Notes: generated by a model from the sequence alone, not told the origin. DNA of 64,000 nucleotides from CAWEPK01 sp963835595 (GCA_963835595.1 CAWIGL010000003.1:186001-250000), one strand, 5' to 3'; shown: positions 53,590-61,789, counted from the stretch's first letter. Program-made: numbers and translations.

Positions 53590-54780
53590 TTACCTGTGGC
53601 CGCCGTGGCCGCCGCCCCCGTGGCCGCCTCCGCCGTGAAAGCCGCCTGAGAAGGAGTGACCGCCCGAGAAGGAATGTCCGCCGGAAAAAGAGCGTCCGCC
53701 GCTGAAGCCGCCGGAGGAATGGAAGCCGCCGGACGGGGCGTGCGACGGGCTGAAGAAAGAGCCGTGGCCTCCGCTAAAGCCCGACGACGGGCGACCGGGT
53801 GCGCGGGGGGCCGCCATCGCTATGCGCGGACCGCTGAAAGCGCGGGGCTGGGAGAAGACGCTGCGCGGCGCGAAGCCTGACGGGTTGGCAGCGCGGAACG
53901 CGCCTGCCTGGCCCCTCGGGCCGAACGCGCCGTAAGGGCCGCCGGCGCGTGGCATACCCGTGGTGCCGTGGACAGAAGCGAACCCACGGGCCGGGGCCGC
54001 CGCATAGGTGGCCCTCGCGTTGCCGGCGAGCCTTGCGGTCGCGTTGATGCGGTAAACCGTATTCGTCCCCGGCCTGACGAAATGGTTCGAGACGAAGTAG
54101 TGGCCATAATGTCCGAAGGGCCGGTGGAAGTCGCGCAGGATAAAGAATCCCGGTAGCCAGAACCCCGAATACCAGAATGGATAGTCCACATACGAGTAAA
54201 GGTACGAGTAGTCGGGGGGCGGGGCGTAATAGGTGAGTATCGGAGGCCCCTCCTGCGACGCGTAATAGTCGGCAAGCCCCTCCTGGTCGGGGTAGGCGTA
54301 GCCCGGCGTGCCGGGCTGAGGCGCGGCTGCGTACGCGCTGCCGTCATACGGCCTGTCGATCAGCCCGGAGGCCGCGAGCACGCCTTGCAGCCTGCTCATC
54401 GCCTCGTCCCTGCCGAAGCCGAGCTTGCCCGCGTCTGCTGCTTCTATGACCCCCTGCTGCAGCTCGGACGCAATATCGGGCGTGACGGGGTAATCGGCGA
54501 TCCAGCCGTTTTTTGGCGCGATGCCGAGGTCCGAAAGGCGGTTCTCCGCTGCCGCCTCGTCGCGCCCGTTCCCCAATCCGAAGGCGCTGTCGAGGGCCGC
54601 CGCAAAATCGCCCTCGCGCACGACGGGGGCCGACACGGAAGGGGAAGGGGGAGATGGAGGGGGAGGGGGGTAAGAAGGCGCTGGGGCCTGCTGTGCACCG
54701 GCCGGACCCGACGCAAGCAGAAAAACCGTGACTGCCAGAAGGATGACGCCTGCGAAATACTTCTTCGAAAAACCGGCCAT
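53590..54780 (-). CDS. Exported low-complexity Gly/His/Ser-rich protein
   Basis: A 396-residue protein from the ATG at 54780 (GGGAAG upstream). Signal peptide (FAGVILLAVTVFLLASGPAGA), a Pro-rich spacer (YPPPPPSPPSPSV), then two helical repeats of about 50 residues with similar ends (AAALDSAFGLGNGRDEAAAE, ADAGKLGFGRDEAMSRL). A Tyr/Phe-rich middle (YLYSYVDYPFWYSGFWLPGF) and a tail of GGHSFSGG and GGGGHGGHR repeats follow. The His/Gly tail could bind metal (inference). Family not recognised. Confidence 0.75.
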   Translation of the reverse strand: MAGFSKKYFAGVILLAVTVFLLASGPAGAQQAPAPSYPPPPPSPPSPSVSAPVVREGDFAAALDSAFGLGNGRDEAAAENRLSDLGIAPKNGWIADYPVTPDIASELQQGVIEAADAGKLGFGRDEAMSRLQGVLAASGLIDRPYDGSAYAAAPQPGTPGYAYPDQEGLADYYASQEGPPILTYYAPPPDYSYLYSYVDYPFWYSGFWLPGFFILRDFHRPFGHYGHYFVSNHFVRPGTNTVYRINATARLAGNARATYAAAPARGFASVHGTTGMPRAGGPYGAFGPRGQAGAFRAANPSGFAPRSVFSQPRAFSGPRIAMAAPRAPGRPSSGFSGGHGSFFSPSHAPSGGFHSSGGFSGGRSFSGGHSFSGGHSFSGGFHGGGGHGGGGHGGHR

Positions 54781-55109
54781 GCTTCCCGTCCTATTATAAA
54801 TCCTATCGACGCTGCCCGTCAACCGGCCCCCGAAGACCCGGCCGGTTGTTCCTGTTTCATCCGCAATACAACGTAGCAATAATCGTACCCACGCCTCTTA
54901 GCCGCAATACGGTGAAATCGTTATCTATTATGAAACCGTTGCCATATCCGTTCCGACAAAAATGTCGTCCGCCCCTGCATGATCGACAATTCTGTTCTTT
55001 CTCCGGCCCGGCCTGCTCATCCTCTTTGCACGTTGCCCGATGACAGATTACATTTGGAAAGGTAGGAGCGATTGCTCCGCTGTAAGGCTTGATGGTGCGG
55101 AGGATCACA
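54781..55109. other. Divergent intergenic region
   Basis: About 330 bp between the low-complexity protein and the zinc-ribbon gene. No gene, strong promoter or hairpin stands out. Confidence 0.4.
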
Positions 55110-55352
55110 ATGAAGTTAAGGGACGCGCTTTTATGCATCGATTGCGATGAAGTCTTTACGGCCGAAGGCTCGGCGTGCAATGCCCGCTGCCCGAGGTGCG
55201 GCTCGCAGGTCAGCGTGTCCATGACCGTCTGGCTCCCTGCGTGGAACGCCTACGACAATCCCCGGCCCGTCCCGACCTTCCACAGGGGCAATGGCGCCGT
55301 CGCCAAACGGCGCCGCATGAAGCTGGTCCACGCGACGCCGATAGCGGCGTAG
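55110..55352 (+). CDS. Small zinc-ribbon protein
   Basis: An 80-residue protein from the ATG at 55110, placed by GGAGG. CIDCDEVF and CPRCGSQV form a CxxC-CxxC zinc ribbon over residues 8-30. The rest is basic and unstructured (HRGNGAVAKRRRMKLVHA). Probably a nucleic-acid or protein contact module; family not assigned. Followed by a strong terminator. Confidence 0.7.
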   Translation: MKLRDALLCIDCDEVFTAEGSACNARCPRCGSQVSVSMTVWLPAWNAYDNPRPVPTFHRGNGAVAKRRRMKLVHATPIAA

Positions 55353-55406
55353 CTTAAAGGGGCGAACGTGTGAAAGAATATGCCCTCACCGTCATCTTCA
55401 CCCCAA

Positions 55407-55443
55407 CCCTCCCCCCTAGCGAGGGGGGAGGGAGTTTTCTTTA
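55407..55443 (+). terminator. Intrinsic terminator
   Basis: CCCTCCCCCCT (55407-55417) pairs perfectly with AGGGGGGAGGG (55422-55432) around AGCG, followed by AGTTTTCTTT. Confidence 0.85.
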
Positions 55444-55690
55444 TGATGTCGCACCATTAGCGCCCGCGCCCCTTGGGGGAGAGGGCGGGGGCAGATTTCT
55501 TCACACGTCGGGCCCGGCCGATCACTGCCGGCGCGACGCGCAATATGCCCCACTCGGCGGCGCGTCGATAAGGGACGACCCACGCCTTGGGCGTATAACG
55601 GGCAGGCCATTACGGTCATAATCCACATTTTTCTTGACTTTTCGCACCCCTCCATCTTAACCTGCGATATCCAAGTTTTGTCTTTCATCC
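55444..55690. other. Noncoding stretch before the twin porins
   Basis: No gene. GC-rich up to about 55620, then AT-richer with TTGACT at 55635-55640, which could be a -35 box for the porin genes, but no convincing -10 follows. Confidence 0.4.
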
Positions 55691-55757
55691 GCTCTTGGCA
55701 ACCAGTCGGCCGGGCCCCATCGGGGCGGGCATGTGAGCTTCGTGCTGAGGAGGTATT
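55691..55757 (+). promoter_or_regulatory. Conserved leader of porin 1
   Basis: GCTCTTGGCAACC (55691-55703) and GGCGGGCATGTGAGCTT (55725-55741) up to AGGAGGT are repeated before porin 2 at 57098-57168. Part of the 5' UTR has therefore been kept or co-duplicated. Confidence 0.55.
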
Positions 55758-55760
55758 GTG

Positions 55761-57035
55761 ATGGAGTCGCGTTCCTCTTGGCGTGGGTGCTCTTACTGCT
55801 TCCGGGTAATTGCCGTCGCGTTCATGTTAGCGGCCGTCCTGTCCGCTTATGCCGGCGCCCAGCAGGTCCCTCCTGCCGCCAAACCTGAGGTGGCCCCTTC
55901 CGGCTTTCAGGCCGGTCAGCAGGTCGCCCCTGCCGCCGAACCCGAGAAGATCCCCTCCGGTCCCAAAAGCAAGCCTTGTTCAGGCTTTTCGCTGTGTCAG
56001 CTCCACCCCGAGGACCTCAAGGCCGGGGTTTTCTGGGGCAGCGGCAATTTGACCGTTGACCGTCTTGTCGCTCCGGGGCCGACACCCCTTTCAGCATTAG
56101 GGTATGGCGGCACCGGTCCCTTGTTTGCCGGTTTCAAGCACCGGAGCGACACGAGCCTTGATGATACTTTCTTGGCCTTTGAAGGGGGCTTTCGCTGGGG
56201 CGATAAACTGTCGGTAATTACAGCCCTGGATACCAACATAGGGCGAGAAAATCAGTTCAGGCAAGCGACCGATGCGACTGCCGGACAGAATTATCTCCTA
56301 GGAAGGCCGCAGTCTGCTGGAAGTTCAACCCTGGGGGCATTGTTCTTGCCGGACAACACTAAGGGCCTCATAGCCTTGCCCGACAAAAACAGCATATGGA
56401 ACTGGGACCAGGCCTTTGCATTCCGCGTGAAGCCGAAACTGCAATTTCTGCTGGGATGGAAGTACAGCAGCATCAACAATAATCCCGGCTCATACTACGG
56501 AAGCGCGCCCGCAAGCGTATGGCAGACGCTTCCAGGGATAGGCGGTTGGCAGAATCTTTGGGCCAACGGCAGCCTGCCGAGCACCACGGGTTTTTCATTT
56601 GCCCAACGGGTCTGGTGGACCGGTCCGTACCTGGGGGCGCAATTTAAATCCGGGACCCCGCAAAAGCTGCCCGGCAACTGGTATATAGAAGCCAAGCTCG
56701 CGCCGTACGTTTGGGGAAATTACAAGTTTTCATGGAGAGGTTCCTACAGTGATAGCGCGGGCTTTCTCTTGGGTGGGCAGCAGGCCACGCAAACAGGGTT
56801 GAGCGGATACTTGATGGAGATCAAGGCCGGCACGCAATTCAGGCTGACAGGCAATCTTTACCTGGAGGTTTGGGCAAAATATATGCACCTGAACATGACC
56901 GGATCGGGGCGGGAGGTCCAGACGTTCCAAAGCAATTTTACGCCGTTGCCGAGCGTTGCACAGCAGGCTATCGAGAGAATCAGTGTAAACCAGAACGTCT
57001 GGGCAATAGGTCCCAACCTGGTGTATCACTTCTAA
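55761..57035 (+). CDS. Outer-membrane porin-like protein 1
   Basis: A 424-residue protein from the ATG at 55761 (AGGAGG upstream; the preceding GTG is too close). Signal peptide ends near YAGAQQ. Two ~20-residue repeats (QQVPPAAKPEVAPSGFQAG, QQVAPAAEPEKIPSGPKSK) come before a Cys pair (PCSGFSLCQLHPEDLKAG). Alternating aromatic strands then run to a C-terminal YHF, the usual beta-barrel end signal. Similar in length to sugar or carboxylate porins; family not certain. Its tandem paralogue follows 136 bp downstream. Confidence 0.8.
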   Translation: MESRSSWRGCSYCFRVIAVAFMLAAVLSAYAGAQQVPPAAKPEVAPSGFQAGQQVAPAAEPEKIPSGPKSKPCSGFSLCQLHPEDLKAGVFWGSGNLTVDRLVAPGPTPLSALGYGGTGPLFAGFKHRSDTSLDDTFLAFEGGFRWGDKLSVITALDTNIGRENQFRQATDATAGQNYLLGRPQSAGSSTLGALFLPDNTKGLIALPDKNSIWNWDQAFAFRVKPKLQFLLGWKYSSINNNPGSYYGSAPASVWQTLPGIGGWQNLWANGSLPSTTGFSFAQRVWWTGPYLGAQFKSGTPQKLPGNWYIEAKLAPYVWGNYKFSWRGSYSDSAGFLLGGQQATQTGLSGYLMEIKAGTQFRLTGNLYLEVWAKYMHLNMTGSGREVQTFQSNFTPLPSVAQQAIERISVNQNVWAIGPNLVYHF

Positions 57036-57097
57036 GTTGCATAGCTTCGCTTTTGGCGCGGCGCTTCCTTTCTCCCCAAGAGCGGACACCGGTATGT

Positions 57098-57168
57098 GCT
57101 CTTGGCAACCTGTTAAATGATCTCCGTCGTGGCGGGCGGGCATGTGAGCTTTGTGCTAAGGAGGTGTT
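57098..57168 (+). promoter_or_regulatory. Conserved leader of porin 2
   Basis: GCTCTTGGCAACC (57098-57110), then GGCGGGCATGTGAGCTTTG up to AAGGAGGTGTTGTG, matching the leader of porin 1 although the sequence between differs. Confidence 0.55.
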
Positions 57169-57171
57169 GTG

Positions 57172-58482
57172 ATGGAGTCGCGTTCCTCTTGGCGTGGGTG
57201 CTCTTACTGCTTCCGGGTAATCGCCATCGCGTTCATGTTAGCGGCCGTCCTGTCCGGTTATGCCGGCGCCCAGCAGGTCCCCGCAGCCGGCAACCCTGAG
57301 ATAGTCCCCTCGGACTCTCAGGCCAAGCAGCAGGTCCCTCCGGCCGCCAAACCAGAGGTGGCCCCTTCCGGCTCTCAGGCCGGCCAGCAGGTCGCCCCGG
57401 CCGCCGAACCCGAGAAGACCCCCTCCGGTCCCAAAAGCAAGCCTTGTTCAGGCTTTTCGCTGTGTCAGCTCCACCCCGAGGACCTCAAGGCCGGGGTTTT
57501 CTGGGGCAGCGGCAATTTGACCGTTGACCGTCTTGTCGCTCCAGGCCCGGTGGACCCGCTTCAAGGTCTTCTTTTTGCCGGTTTCAAGCATCGTACCGAT
57601 ACGGGCCTTAACGATACCTTTTTGGCCTTTGAAGGGGGCTTTCGCTGGGGCGATAAGCTATCGATAATTACAGCCCTTGACACCAACATAGGGCGGGAAA
57701 ATCAGTTCAGGCAAGCGACCGATGCGACCGCCGGACAGACTAGCGGTATAGCATATAATGGGACCCTCGGGTTGTTGGCCTTGCCGAACAACACAAGAGG
57801 TTTCATAGCTTTGCCCGATAGAAACAGCATGTGGAACTGGGACCAGGGCTTTGCACTCCGCGTGAAGCCGAAAGTGCAATTTCTGCTGGGATGGAAGTAC
57901 AGCAGCATCAACAACAGTCCCGGCTCATGCTCCCAAACCGTGCCTGCAATTACATTCCAAACGTTTCCGGGGATGGGCGGTTGGGGAAACTATTGGGCCA
58001 ACACCACATCGCCGAGCACCACGGCTTTTTCATTCGCCCAACGGGTCTGGTGGACCGGTCCGTACCTGGGGGCGCAGCTTAAATCCGGAACTCCGCAAAA
58101 ACTGCCCGGCCATTGGTATATAGAAGGCAAGTTCGCGCCGTACGTTTGGGGAGATTACAAGTTTGCATGGAGGGGTTCGTACAGCGATCCCCTCGGCGGT
58201 TTTATAGGTGGGCAGCAGACCACGCAGACAGGGTTGAGCGGTTACATGTTTGAGCTCAAGGCCGGCACGCAATTCAGGCTGACAGGCAATCTTTACCTGG
58301 AGGTTTGGGCAAAATATATGCACCTGAACATGACCGGATCGGGCCGGGAGATGCAGTCATGGCAGAACAGTTTTGCCAGCATCAGTCCGTATTGGACGCC
58401 CTTCGTACAGCAAGCTATGACGCACATCACTGTAAACGAGAATATCTGGGCTTTCGGTCCGAACCTGGTGTACCACTTCTAG
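57172..58482 (+). CDS. Outer-membrane porin-like protein 2 (tandem paralogue)
   Basis: A 436-residue protein closely similar to porin 1 over most of its length. The signal peptide is nearly identical and the C-terminus ends NLVYHF. It has three N-terminal Pro/Ala/Gln repeats instead of two, an extra QQVPPAAKPEVAPSGSQAG unit. It differs most in the putative loops around residues 125-130, 180-200 and 245-260. Loop divergence on a constant frame suggests selection on exposed loops or different substrates (inference). Confidence 0.8.
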   Translation: MESRSSWRGCSYCFRVIAIAFMLAAVLSGYAGAQQVPAAGNPEIVPSDSQAKQQVPPAAKPEVAPSGSQAGQQVAPAAEPEKTPSGPKSKPCSGFSLCQLHPEDLKAGVFWGSGNLTVDRLVAPGPVDPLQGLLFAGFKHRTDTGLNDTFLAFEGGFRWGDKLSIITALDTNIGRENQFRQATDATAGQTSGIAYNGTLGLLALPNNTRGFIALPDRNSMWNWDQGFALRVKPKVQFLLGWKYSSINNSPGSCSQTVPAITFQTFPGMGGWGNYWANTTSPSTTAFSFAQRVWWTGPYLGAQLKSGTPQKLPGHWYIEGKFAPYVWGDYKFAWRGSYSDPLGGFIGGQQTTQTGLSGYMFELKAGTQFRLTGNLYLEVWAKYMHLNMTGSGREMQSWQNSFASISPYWTPFVQQAMTHITVNENIWAFGPNLVYHF

Positions 58483-58493
58483 GGTAAGGGGAA

Positions 58494-58675
58494 GGGGGGG
58501 GCGGGGTCCTTCCGCGCCTTTTCCGCCGTTTTCTTCGGTGTTCCGGCTCGACGGACACAAAAAGTCCAGTCTCGCCGGCCCACCTCGAAAAACAACGTAA
58601 AATTCATCGAAATTCCCCCGGCCCCCTCTGACTGGCGTAACCACGTCTTTGCAGCCCCCTGGTTCTTACCTCCTT
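58494..58675 (+). repeat. Repeat family B, copy 3 with 3' extension
   Basis: The B hairpin spans 58494-58626, starting 11 bp after the porin 2 stop; apical stem GGAC/GTCC. The next ~50 bp (CTGGCGTAACCACGTCTTTG, then CAGCCCCCTGGTTCTTAC) also match copy 4. Confidence 0.85.
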
Positions 58676-58677
58676 TC

Positions 58678-58925
58678 TTCAACTTGTTGATTCCCTGTAG
58701 CTTGCTACAGGGATACTATCAGCTTCCCACGCTAAGAGCCTTTTTGTGCGCCCTGTCGTCCTTGCATCCGACTATCATCCTTGGAGCTTTTGCACGCCTT
58801 ATAACAGGCAGTTATTGGGGCTCAGCGCCCCCTCGCCGGGCTTTGCCCGGCGAGCCTCCCCGCTCACCAAAAGCGTTCAGCGGATACCCTGCTGCTTGCA
58901 GCAGGGTCATTTATTTGACAGGTTG
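58678..58925 (-). repeat. Composite element C, copy 2 (contains family A copy 5)
   Basis: Inverted relative to copy 1 at 51345-51582. It begins CAACTTGTTGATT with the hairpin CCCTGTAG/CTACAGGG. It contains CTTGGAGCTTT, the GGGGCTCAGCGCCCC core and the CTCGCCGGGC/GCCCGGCGAG hairpin. It ends with the hairpin ACCCTGCTG/CAGCAGGGT. Confidence 0.75.
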
Positions 58926-59241
58926 CATGTTTTTCTTGCAATACAACATTGCTGGTGGCTATGATTAACGCATGACGTGAGAGGGAGATGGTAATTATTT
59001 ACTTATTTACGGATGTCCCCCTATGCTGCCCAGGCATAAGGACCATGACGACGTCGCGGAATTGCTGGCCCGGGACAGCGGTTAGGAGTGAATCAGGCAA
59101 AAACCGGCCGCCGGCTTCGCGAGCGGGATGCGGGTGGTGATCGAAATGCCGGGAATTGCTTGCACCATTCTTCCCTAAGATGATATAGTATTCTTGCATC
59201 CTGGCAAGGCGTGCGCAGGAAAGCGGCGGGGTGGTTACACG
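58926..59241. other. Noncoding stretch before the pentapeptide gene
   Basis: About 315 bp with no supported gene or repeat. It includes the AT-rich ATTATTTACTTATTTA near 58993. Confidence 0.4.
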
Positions 59242-59820
59242 ATGAAAACAGGTATTTTTCTTTCCGTTCTCTGTGCAGCCCTCGCGCTGTCGAGCCTCAC
59301 ATGGTCCACGTCTTTCGCCTTCAAGCAGGAAGATATGGATAAGCTCACTCGCACGAAAGAATGCATTTTCTGCGATCTCCGCAAAGCGGAGCTGCCTGAG
59401 GCAAACCTCTCCGGCCTGAGACTTTCCGGCACGGCTTTCTCTGAGGCCAACCTCTCGCGGGCCAATCTGTCGGGCGCGAGCCTGCGGAATACTACGTTCT
59501 TTCAGGCACGGCTTTCCGCGGCCAATCTGTCGGGCGCCGACCTATCCAGGTCCAACCTTCGCGCGGCCCAGGCAGCGGGCGCTAACTTCTCCGACGCGAA
59601 ACTGATCGGCGCGGACCTCGTCAAGGCCAACCTTGTTGAAGCCGACCTATCCGGGGCGGATCTGACCCGGGCCGACTTCACCGGAGCCGATCTCACCAGG
59701 GCGGACTTCAAAGGCGCCAAGCTCTCGAATGCGCGGTGGACGGACGGTATGAGATGCGCCGAAGGGTCGAGGGGAAAGTGCGAAGAGGACACTTCAACGG
59801 CAGGACAAGGTGCGTTCTGA
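59242..59820 (+). CDS. Secreted pentapeptide-repeat protein
   Basis: A 192-residue protein from the ATG at 59242. Signal peptide (LCAALALSSLTWSTSFAF), a short Cys-containing segment (ECIFCDLRKAEL) and then about 20 tandem A(D/N)LXX pentapeptides (EANLSRANLSGASL, GADLTRADFTGADLTRADF). They would fold as a right-handed quadrilateral beta-helix. The C-terminus has a Cys pair (MRCAEGSRGKCEE). Periplasmic or secreted location sets it apart from cytoplasmic gyrase-protecting members; function unknown. Confidence 0.88.
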   Translation: MKTGIFLSVLCAALALSSLTWSTSFAFKQEDMDKLTRTKECIFCDLRKAELPEANLSGLRLSGTAFSEANLSRANLSGASLRNTTFFQARLSAANLSGADLSRSNLRAAQAAGANFSDAKLIGADLVKANLVEADLSGADLTRADFTGADLTRADFKGAKLSNARWTDGMRCAEGSRGKCEEDTSTAGQGAF

Positions 59821-59835
59821 TGTCCGCCGGGGGTA

Positions 59836-60011
59836 GGGGGCCGGGGTCCTTCCGCGCCTTTCCCGTCGTTTTTCTAGGCGCGGCTCCTCACATACACAAA
59901 AAGTATGCTGCGTCGCGCGCCGTCGAAAAACAACAGGAAATCCATCGAAATTCCCTCCGGCCCCCTCTGCCTGGCGTAACCACGTCTTTATAGCCCCCTG
60001 GTTCTTAACTC
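59836..60011 (+). repeat. Repeat family B, copy 4 with 3' extension
   Basis: B hairpin at 59836-59965, 15 bp after the pentapeptide gene; apical stem CATAC/GTATG. The following ~45 bp repeat the extension seen in copy 3. Confidence 0.85.
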
Positions 60012-60042
60012 CTTCCTGCTATCGATATCTTTGTTTTTCTTC

Positions 60043-60090
60043 TTGCACCACCCAGTTTCAAGTGGTAAGACTAGTGGTAGTCAGGGCCAT
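60043..60090 (+). promoter_or_regulatory. Conserved promoter-like module E, copy 2
   Basis: TTGCAC (60043-60048), 17 bp, TAAGAC (60066-60071), then TAGTGGTAGTCAGGG. Compare 15470-15517. Confidence 0.5.
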
Positions 60091-60169
60091 GTACGGAACC
60101 ATGTGCCGGGTCAAATGTATGATTGCAAGACCCCTATGCTTTACTATTCAGCGAATAGAAAGAGGCCAA

Positions 60170-60601
60170 ATGAAGACGATTATTCTGACTTGTTTCGCTT
60201 TATCGGTATGCCTATGCTCCTTAGTCTACGCCGGGCCGCTTAAAGAAGAATACGAGTTGCAGGAGCGGTGCGGGAGACGTTCGGCTGAAGTATTCAAAGA
60301 TAATTACGGCAATGGAATCGGGAACGGAACGATTGCACATTATGTCTGCCATTACAATAAGGCGGTCAACAAATGTTTTATGGTGATCGTATTTAATGCC
60401 ATTCCGAAAAAGGATAGGAACCAAGAAGACATACCAGGCTATACGGAAAAGGATTTATTGGATGTGAATGGTAACCAGCACTATGAGCAATACATTATGT
60501 TTTCAAACAATGATACCCCTATGGAGTGCGAGGTTTCTGGAGCTAAATGTAGTTCCGCAAAGGAATGGGATAAGATGGTAAAGCCGTATATGGAGAAATA
60601 A
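60170..60601 (+). CDS. Small secreted cysteine-containing protein
   Basis: A 143-residue protein from the ATG at 60170 (AGAGG upstream). Signal peptide (IILTCFALSVCLCSLVYAG) and a mature part with Cys in QERCGRRSAEVF, YVCHYNKAVNKCF, ECEVSGAKCS. Codon use is clearly more AT-rich than the neighbours. No family recognised. It is 13 bp upstream of the DUF5677 gene. Confidence 0.7.
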   Translation: MKTIILTCFALSVCLCSLVYAGPLKEEYELQERCGRRSAEVFKDNYGNGIGNGTIAHYVCHYNKAVNKCFMVIVFNAIPKKDRNQEDIPGYTEKDLLDVNGNQHYEQYIMFSNNDTPMECEVSGAKCSSAKEWDKMVKPYMEK

Positions 60602-60614
60602 AGAGGTAGAAACG

Positions 60615-61439
60615 ATGCCTTTTCGGAAATATGGGTTTTTGGGTCAAGAGGCCACGGAAAACATTCTGACTGTCAGAAAACGATATTTCGAGTTGTTTCA
60701 GTTGGTTGACGAAGTAAATGAATATATCCATAAGGTCATAGGCGAAGTCAAACTTGATCCGTATGACATGCATCAATCTTTGATCGGTTCTCTCTTCGCT
60801 AAAATGCTGCATAGTTTCCAGGCTGTAATTATTTTAGGGCAGTACGGCCTGGAATCTGATTCGAATATTATCTTAAGAGCTTTGTTTGATGCCATTTTTA
60901 TTTTCGGATCAATTGTCGAAGATAGGGAATTTGCGGAGAAATATGTCGAGTACCAAACAAAGACAAGCCAATTAAAGAAGGTTAATGCTGCGATAAATAA
61001 CGCCGATGACCTAAAATTCGACGAGGAGATGATAAGGAAATTGACGGATAGGAAGGAAGAGTTAGAGAAGGAACTCGGAATTGACCAGGGGGAAAACAAG
61101 GACAAAGAAAAGGGAAAGACAGTTAATATGTTTAGTTCCGAACAACTGGCAAGAAAAGCCGGGCTTAACGCCATGTATCAGTCAGGATATAGGATTCTTT
61201 CCGATGATGTACATACTTCCCCTTTTTCCATCGAAGCTTTTTTGAATATTGACAAAAATGAAGAACAGGTTAAATCAATTAAACTCGGTCCGAGATATGA
61301 GGCAATAAAGAAAAACTGTTGTGTAGCAATGAGTATCATACTGCAAACATTAGGGGGTGTGTGTACGCTAACGAGAATAGATAGAGATGATGAAATAACA
61401 ACACTTCAAAAAAAGGTTGCAAATTTTGATGTTGAGTAG
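60615..61439 (+). CDS. DUF5677-like protein
   Basis: A 274-residue, mostly helical protein (AGAGG before the ATG). The segment IILRALFDAIFIFGSIVEDR followed by KYVEYQ resembles the DUF5677 core. A charged coiled-coil insert (EEMIRKLTDRKEELEKELGI) and a later SDDVHTSPFSIEAF segment, in which His follows a run of acids, complete it. Related proteins are found in accessory and defence-like regions, but no activity is established. The DNA is AT-rich, suggesting recent arrival. Confidence 0.7.
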   Translation: MPFRKYGFLGQEATENILTVRKRYFELFQLVDEVNEYIHKVIGEVKLDPYDMHQSLIGSLFAKMLHSFQAVIILGQYGLESDSNIILRALFDAIFIFGSIVEDREFAEKYVEYQTKTSQLKKVNAAINNADDLKFDEEMIRKLTDRKEELEKELGIDQGENKDKEKGKTVNMFSSEQLARKAGLNAMYQSGYRILSDDVHTSPFSIEAFLNIDKNEEQVKSIKLGPRYEAIKKNCCVAMSIILQTLGGVCTLTRIDRDDEITTLQKKVANFDVE

Positions 61440-61652
61440 TCAGGCATGAACACATAGCGACTTTGGGGGCATTTTTTTCCCAATGTGAATTACTTACTTG
61501 TATCTCCCGGCAAGACCACAGGGAGGTTCTTTACTCTGTTTTCATTTTTCGACCCGTCAAAACTGCTCTTCCCGTTCTCAAGTGGTAATAGCTGAGGGAG
61601 AAAGCCAAATAGATACAGCTATTCGCAGGTGCAATCGGACGGTTTTGTTTTT
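61440..61652. other. AT-rich convergent intergenic region
   Basis: No gene. TCTCAAGTGGTAATAGCT near 61577 resembles part of module E (TTTCAAGTGGTAAGACTAGT near 60057). Confidence 0.4.
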
Positions 61653-61782
61653 GCGGACGGAGGAAATTTGGATGGATGTTCCGTTGCTTTTTGATGGCGC
61701 CCGACGAAACTGTACAGTAGAAGTACGTTGAGGAGGCGCGCCGAGAAAACGGCGGAAAAGGCGCCAAATTAACCCGTCCGCC
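61653..61782 (-). repeat. Repeat family B, copy 5
   Basis: 130-bp copy in the orientation of the minus-strand dctM gene, 52 bp past its stop. Apical stem GTAC/GTAC with a different loop (TTCTACT). Confidence 0.85.
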
Positions 61783-61789
61783 TATAGAC

